A DNA stretch of 64,000 nucleotides from contig OY757013.1 of the NCBI GenBank assembly GCA_963580285.1, positions 137,828,521-137,892,520 of the forward strand, written 5' to 3'. The position numbers were made by a program, and so were the translations under genes. How positions within the stretch are numbered: position 1 is the first letter of the stretch; every line of letters starts with the position of its first letter. The notes under the pieces are model-generated. The model did not search any database. It was given only the letters and a program-made list of their open reading frames with translations, and was not told the DNA's origin. This document shows positions 60,230 through 64,000 of the stretch, in pieces. The stretch comes from Lucinisca nassula (lineage: Eukaryota > Mollusca > Bivalvia > Lucinida > Lucinidae).

Positions 60230-60428
60230 ACCAAGTAGTCATGAAGTAATATACCGTAAAAATCCTAACAATTCGGACACTTTGAGGACTTGCTGTAACT
60301 GTCCTATAATTTTAAAAAATTGCTTCATGACAAAGCAAGGAGTCCAAAATGTGCGGATGGAATGGCAGATAGTGTAGATCCTGATCAGACTGCTCCTTCT
60401 GATCTGGGTCTGCACTGTTTGTTTTAGT
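60230..60428 (+). repeat. core-2 stem element
   Basis: ATACCGTAAAAATCC, GATGGAATGGCAGATAGTGT, AGATCCTGATCAGACTGCTC and CTGGGTCTGCACTGTTTG. Relative of 19720-19940. Confidence 0.6.
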
Positions 60429-60474
60429 CCTGTCTGTCTCAATACTTATGTTCATAACAATAATCAAATTTTAA

Positions 60475-60665
60475 CCCTTGTCCAGCTGAACCATGATAAT
60501 CCAACCTGTGCAGACAGTGAATATCCAGATCAGATGGATGGCTGGCAATCTACAATGTTTGCCATCCAGTTTGTAAATTTGAATGAAAAAATTTTATCAT
60601 TTAATTTGATTGGTTGATAGTCAGGAATGGGTATGGGAAAATTAATTTATTCAGCAGGACAAGAG
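60475..60665. mobile_element. PB-1, stem partly deleted
   Basis: TTAA at 60471-60474 and 60666-60669. CCCTTGTCCAGCTGAACCAT to TTCAGCAGGACAAGAG. Stem reduced to GATCAGATGGATGGC. Confidence 0.92.
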
Positions 60666-60821
60666 TTAAGTCATATACAGCATGGAATAACATGTTGGGA
60701 GTTACAGGTTAACATGTAAAACTATACTGTTCATCAACTTTTGAAACTGTGAGGTAAAACTGATACGTCACTCATGCCGCATCTTACTTTCCTACCATTG
60801 CTTTTTCATAGCAGAAAATTT

Positions 60822-61256
60822 ACAATAACACATCCATGTGATATAGTGCATTCTTTCATAACACGGTTAAGAAGCCTCTGTGGTGTAATGCTTATGCTGC
60901 TCCCTATGTAAACCAGGGGTTGCAGGATCGATCCCGGGCTTTTCCAGACTTTTGGATGAGTCTTTAAACCAAGGTACCATCTTTGATGACCTTAGCTGCA
61001 GGTGAGACGTAAAACTCAAACTTTCACTCCTAACACGGATAATTCTGTGATGAAAAATAGTAATATTAACCTTATTTATATTCAGAACATAGATTGTAGT
61101 TGCCTGTTACAACTGCCTCACTGAGGTGGTTTTAACGAGTACCCACAATCTTAACATGTCTTGGAGCAGAACTAAGAAAAAAAATGTATACCCCTGTATA
61201 CACCGTTTGTCTCAATATAAAGTGGAGTTTATGGGGATGTCATTTCACTTACTTTA
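60822..61256 (-). mobile_element. HP-A (minus) split by SINE-A
   Basis: CAATAACACATCCATGTGAT, then SINE-A, then ACATAGATTGTAGTTGCCTG, AACTGCCTCACTGAGGTGGT, AAAGTGGAGTTTATGGGGAT. Right terminus eroded (TTTCACTTACTTT). Confidence 0.87.
60867..61030 (+). mobile_element. SINE-A, full length, in HP-A
   Basis: TSD TAACACGG at 60859-60866 and 61031-61038. AAGCCTCTGTGGTGTAATGC, GGATCGATCCCGGGC, GATGAGTCTTTAAACC, GAGACGTAAAACTCAAAC. Confidence 0.95.
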
Positions 61257-61479
61257 AAAAATGCTCTAATGATCCTAAGTACATGTATTGGGACAAACAG
61301 GCCTAAGCAAATAGTACAGACCCAGATCAGAGGTTCTATGCTGTTTACCATTCTGTCTTTACTTTTTGACCCATTTTGGGATTGTGAAACAAATTTGTTA
61401 AAATTTTAGGAGAATTACAGTCCAAAGTTGTACAAATTTTTAGGACTTTTTACAGTATGTGTGTCCTGCCTAATATTTT
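61257..61479. other. core-2 fragment and unassigned sequence
   Basis: GTACAGACCCAGATCAGAGG and TATGCTGTTTACC at 61308-61352. Rest unassigned. Confidence 0.45.
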
Positions 61480-61770
61480 TAGCTTACCTGTCACGTAGTG
61501 ACAAGGTGAGCTTTTGGGATCACTTTTTGTCCGTCGTCCGTCGTGCGTGTGTGCGTGCGTGTGTGCATGTGTGCGTGTGTGCATGCGTAAACTTTTTCTT
61601 CAAATGACATCTCCTCCTAAACCACTGATTGGATTTTAACCAAACTTCACAGGAATGATCCTTAGGTGGTCCCCTTTCAAAGTTGTTCAAATGGTTCCGG
61701 TCCATTGCACATCTAGGTCACAGGAGCTAAAAATAGATTTTTAAAATGAAAACTTTAAAAATCTTCTTCT
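61480..61770 (+). repeat. leader sequence of the 166-bp array
   Basis: ACCTGTCACGTAGTGACAAG (a small palindrome), GGATCACTTTTTGTCCGTCG, a GTGTGCGTG-rich run, then CAAACTTCACAGGAATGATC and GGTTCCGGTCCATTGCACAT. Resembles the start of bivalve long tandem repeats known to me in style only. Confidence 0.65.
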
Positions 61771-61776
61771 CTGAAA

Positions 61777-63064
61777 CCGCAAGGCCCAGGTCTTTGATAT
61801 TTGGTATGAAGCTTCATCTAGTGGACCTCTACCAAGATTGTTCAAATTATGGCCCTTGGGCCAGAAATGCCCCAGCCCTGGGGGCCTTTGGGTTTACATA
61901 GGCTTATCATAGGGAAAATCTTTAAAAATCTTCTCCTCTGAAACCACAAGGCCCAGGTCTTTGATATTTGGTGTGAAGCTTCACCTAGTGGACCTCTACC
62001 AAGATTGTTAAAATTATAGCCCTAGGGCCAAAAATACCCCCGCCCCGGGGGCCTTTGGTTTTACATAGGCTTATACAGGGAAAATCTTTAAAAATCTTCT
62101 TTTCTGAAACTGCAAGGCCCAGGTCTTCTATATTTAGTGTGAAGCTTCATCTAGTGGACCTCTACCAAGATTGTTCAAATTTTTGCCCTTGGGCCAGAAA
62201 TGCCCCTGCCCCGGGGGCCTTTGGATTTACATAGGCTTATATAGGGAAAATCTTTAAAAATCTTCTTCTCCGAAACCACAAGGCCCAGGTCTTTGATATT
62301 TGGTGTGTAGCTTCACCTAGTGGACCTCTACCAAGATTGTTAAAATTATAGCCCTAGGGCCAAAAATACCCCCGCCCCTTGTGCCTTTGGTTTAACATAG
62401 GCTTATATAGGGAAAATCTTTAAAAATCTTCTTCTCTGAAACCGCAAGGCCCAGGTCTTTGATATTTGGTATGAAGCTTCATCTAGTGGACCTCTACCAA
62501 GATTGTTCAAATTATGGCCCTTGGGCCAGAAATGCCCCAGCCCTGGGGGCCTTTGGGTTTACATAGGCTTATCATAGGGAAAATCTTTAAAAATCTTCTC
62601 CTCTGAAACCACAAGGCCCAGGTCTTTGATATTTGGTGTGAAGCTTCACCTAGTGGACCTCTACCAAGATTGTTAAAATTATAGCCCTAGGGCCAAAAAT
62701 ACCCCCGCCCCGGGGGCCTTTGGTTTTACATAGGCTTATACAGGGAAAATCTTTAAAAATCTTCTTTTCTGAAACTGCAAGGCCCAGGTCTTCTATATTT
62801 AGTGTGAAGCTTCATCTAGTGGACCTCTACCAAGATTGTTCAAATTTTTGCCCTTGGGCCAGAAATGCCCCTGCCCCGGGGGCCTTTGGATTTACATAGG
62901 CTTATATAGGGAAAATCTTTAAAAATCTTCTTCTCCGAAACCACAAGGCCCAGGTCTTTGATATTTGGTGTGTAGCTTCACCTAGTGGACCTCTACCAAG
63001 ATTGTTAAAATTATAGCCCTAGGGCCAAAAATACCCCCGCCCCTTGTGCCTTTGGTTTTACATA
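61777..63064 (+). repeat. higher-order repeat: 665-bp tetramer in two copies
   Basis: The four-monomer block from 61777 recurs from 62442 (offset 665) with the same monomer-specific variants in order: CCCCAGCCCTGGGGG, TACCCCCGCCCCGGG, TCTATATTTAGTG and CCCCTTGTGCC. Confidence 0.93.
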
Positions 63065-63070
63065 GGCTTA

Positions 63071-63158
63071 GACTTTCGGATGAGTCTTTAAACCGAGGTC
63101 CCGTCTCCCTATGACCTTAGTTGTTGATGAGACGTAAAACTCAAACACTCACTCACTC
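63071..63158 (+). mobile_element. SINE-A body/tail-only insertion in satellite
   Basis: GACTTTCGGATGAGTCTTTA to CACTCACTCACTC with no tRNA head. Exact 14-nt TSD TTTACATAGGCTTA at 63057-63070 and 63159-63172. Confidence 0.97.
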
Positions 63159-64000
63159 TTTACATAGGCTTATATAGGGAAAATCTTTAAAAATCTTCTT
63201 CTCTGAAACCGAAAGGCCCAGGTCTTCTATATTTGGTGTGAAGCTTCATCTAGTTGACCTCTACCAAGATTGTTCAAATTATGGCCTTTGGGCCAGAAAT
63301 GCCCCTGCCCCGGTGGCCTTTGGATTTACATAGGCTTATATTGGGAAAATCTTTAAAAATCTTCTTCTCTGAAACCACAAGGCCCAGGTCTTTGATATTT
63401 GGTGTGAAGCTTCACCTAGTGGACCTCTACCAAGATTGTTCATATTATAGCCCTAGGGGGCAAAAATGGGCCAGAAATGCCCCTGCCCAGGGGGCCTTTG
63501 GATTTACATAGGCTTATATAGGGAAAATCTTTAAAAATCTTCTTCTCTGAAACCACAAGGCCCAGGTCTTTGATATTTGGTGTGAAGCTTCACCTAGTGG
63601 ACCTCTACCAAGATTGTTCAAATTATAGCCCTAGGGGGCAAAAATGCCCCCTCCTGTGGGGCCTTTGGTTTTACATAGGCTTATACAGGGAAAATCTTTA
63701 AAAATCTTCTTCTCTGAAACCAAAAGGCCCATGTCTTCGATATTTGGTATGAAGCTTCATCTGTTGGACCTCTACCAAGATTGTTCAAAATTATGGCCCT
63801 TGGGCCAGAAATGCCCCCGTTCCGGGGGCCTTTCGGTTTTCATAGGCTTATATAGGGAAAATCTTTAAAAATCTTCTCCTCTAAAACCACAAGGCCCAGG
63901 TCTTTGATATTTGGTGTGAAGCTTCACCTAGTGGACCTCTACCAAGATTGTTCAAATTATAGCCCTAGGGCCAAAAATGTCCCGCCCCGGGGGCCTTTGG

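Larger units (their letters stand above)
61760..64000 (+). repeat. satellite array, 166-167 bp monomer, ~13 units
   Basis: AGGCCCAGGTCTT-type motifs start at 61782, 61949, 62115, 62281, 62447, 62614, 62780, 62946, 63214, 63380, 63558, 63725 and 63892: spacing 166-167 except one 178-bp unit and one unit lengthened by a 102-bp SINE event. Monomers share AAAATCTTTAAAAATCTTCT, GTGGACCTCTACCAAGATTG and TTTACATAGGCTTATA. The array runs off the window. Open frames across it are artefacts. Confidence 0.97.

Noticed and set aside
59982..60377. 131-codon plus-strand frame
   Set aside because: Starts inside an antisense SINE-C and continues into core-2 repeat sequence; no protein features.
61500..61600. 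Regulatory GT-rich region upstream of a gene
   Set aside because: It is part of the leader of the tandem array, and no gene follows.
63254..63868. Repeated ~75-codon frames with LHLVDLYQDCS
   Set aside because: They follow the 166-bp satellite monomer; a period not divisible by three with stops in most monomers argues against coding.

Overview
The window is repeat-dominated genomic DNA from an animal, most likely a bivalve mollusc. That placement is an inference from the overall style: AT-rich sequence, tRNA-headed SINEs with ACGTTAAAC/CGTAAAAC tails, TTAA- and TA-flanked MITEs, and tandem arrays of about 160 bp carrying mollusc-type motifs such as 'ggcaataactcc'. Nothing looks prokaryotic. 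I could not support any complete host protein gene; two short exon-like segments near 36-37 kb are low-confidence candidates. The only long open frame is the reverse transcriptase of a 5'-truncated non-LTR retrotransposon (15.9-17.75 kb).

Family labels used here are local names. SINE-A, -B, -D, -E, -F and -G have tRNA-like heads. SINE-C is about 300 bp, begins GCCCCCGCCC, has no recognisable tRNA head, is the commonest element in the window and is often flanked by perfect 11-14 nt target-site duplications (TSDs). HP-A and HP-B are hairpin MITEs with CATYACG termini and the core TACTCGTTAGAACCGCC. PB-1, PB-2 and PB-3 are TTAA-flanked piggyBac-like MITEs. TG, CG and TC elements are TA-flanked Tc1/mariner/pogo-like MITEs. 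SUB-1 is a 2.1-kb element with repeated subterminal motifs.

Layout. 0-6 kb: SINE and HP fragments, a pogo-like MITE, a 927-bp Tc1-like element, a perfect long hairpin and a tandem array. 6.3-10.2 kb: an inverted duplication of about 0.7 kb, one arm carrying a dead 1296-bp mariner and the other keeping the empty TA site. 10-15 kb: HP elements and microsatellites. 15.2-18.1 kb: PB-3, then a jockey/CR1-like LINE inserted inside a PB-1 element. 19-24 kb: SINE-E copies around SUB-1. 26.9-28.6 kb: three-level nesting of SINE-C, then CRE-palindrome-rich elements. 29.3-30.6 kb: a TTACACC-rich element. 31.7-32.9 kb: the decayed 3' end of a second LINE, split by a palindromic minisatellite. 33.5-34.9 kb: tandem array. 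35-36 kb: inverted SINE-C dimer and a long hairpin. 37-61 kb: dense mixture of PB, HP and SINE copies, many nested. 61.5-64 kb: a 166-bp satellite containing a recent four-monomer higher-order duplication.

The genes do not form a pathway. What links the features is transposition history: nested insertions, two internally documented empty sites (mariner and PB-1), and the reuse of the same internal hairpin cores and SINE tails by elements with different ends. All similarity judgements were made by eye, so edges of degenerate copies are approximate.
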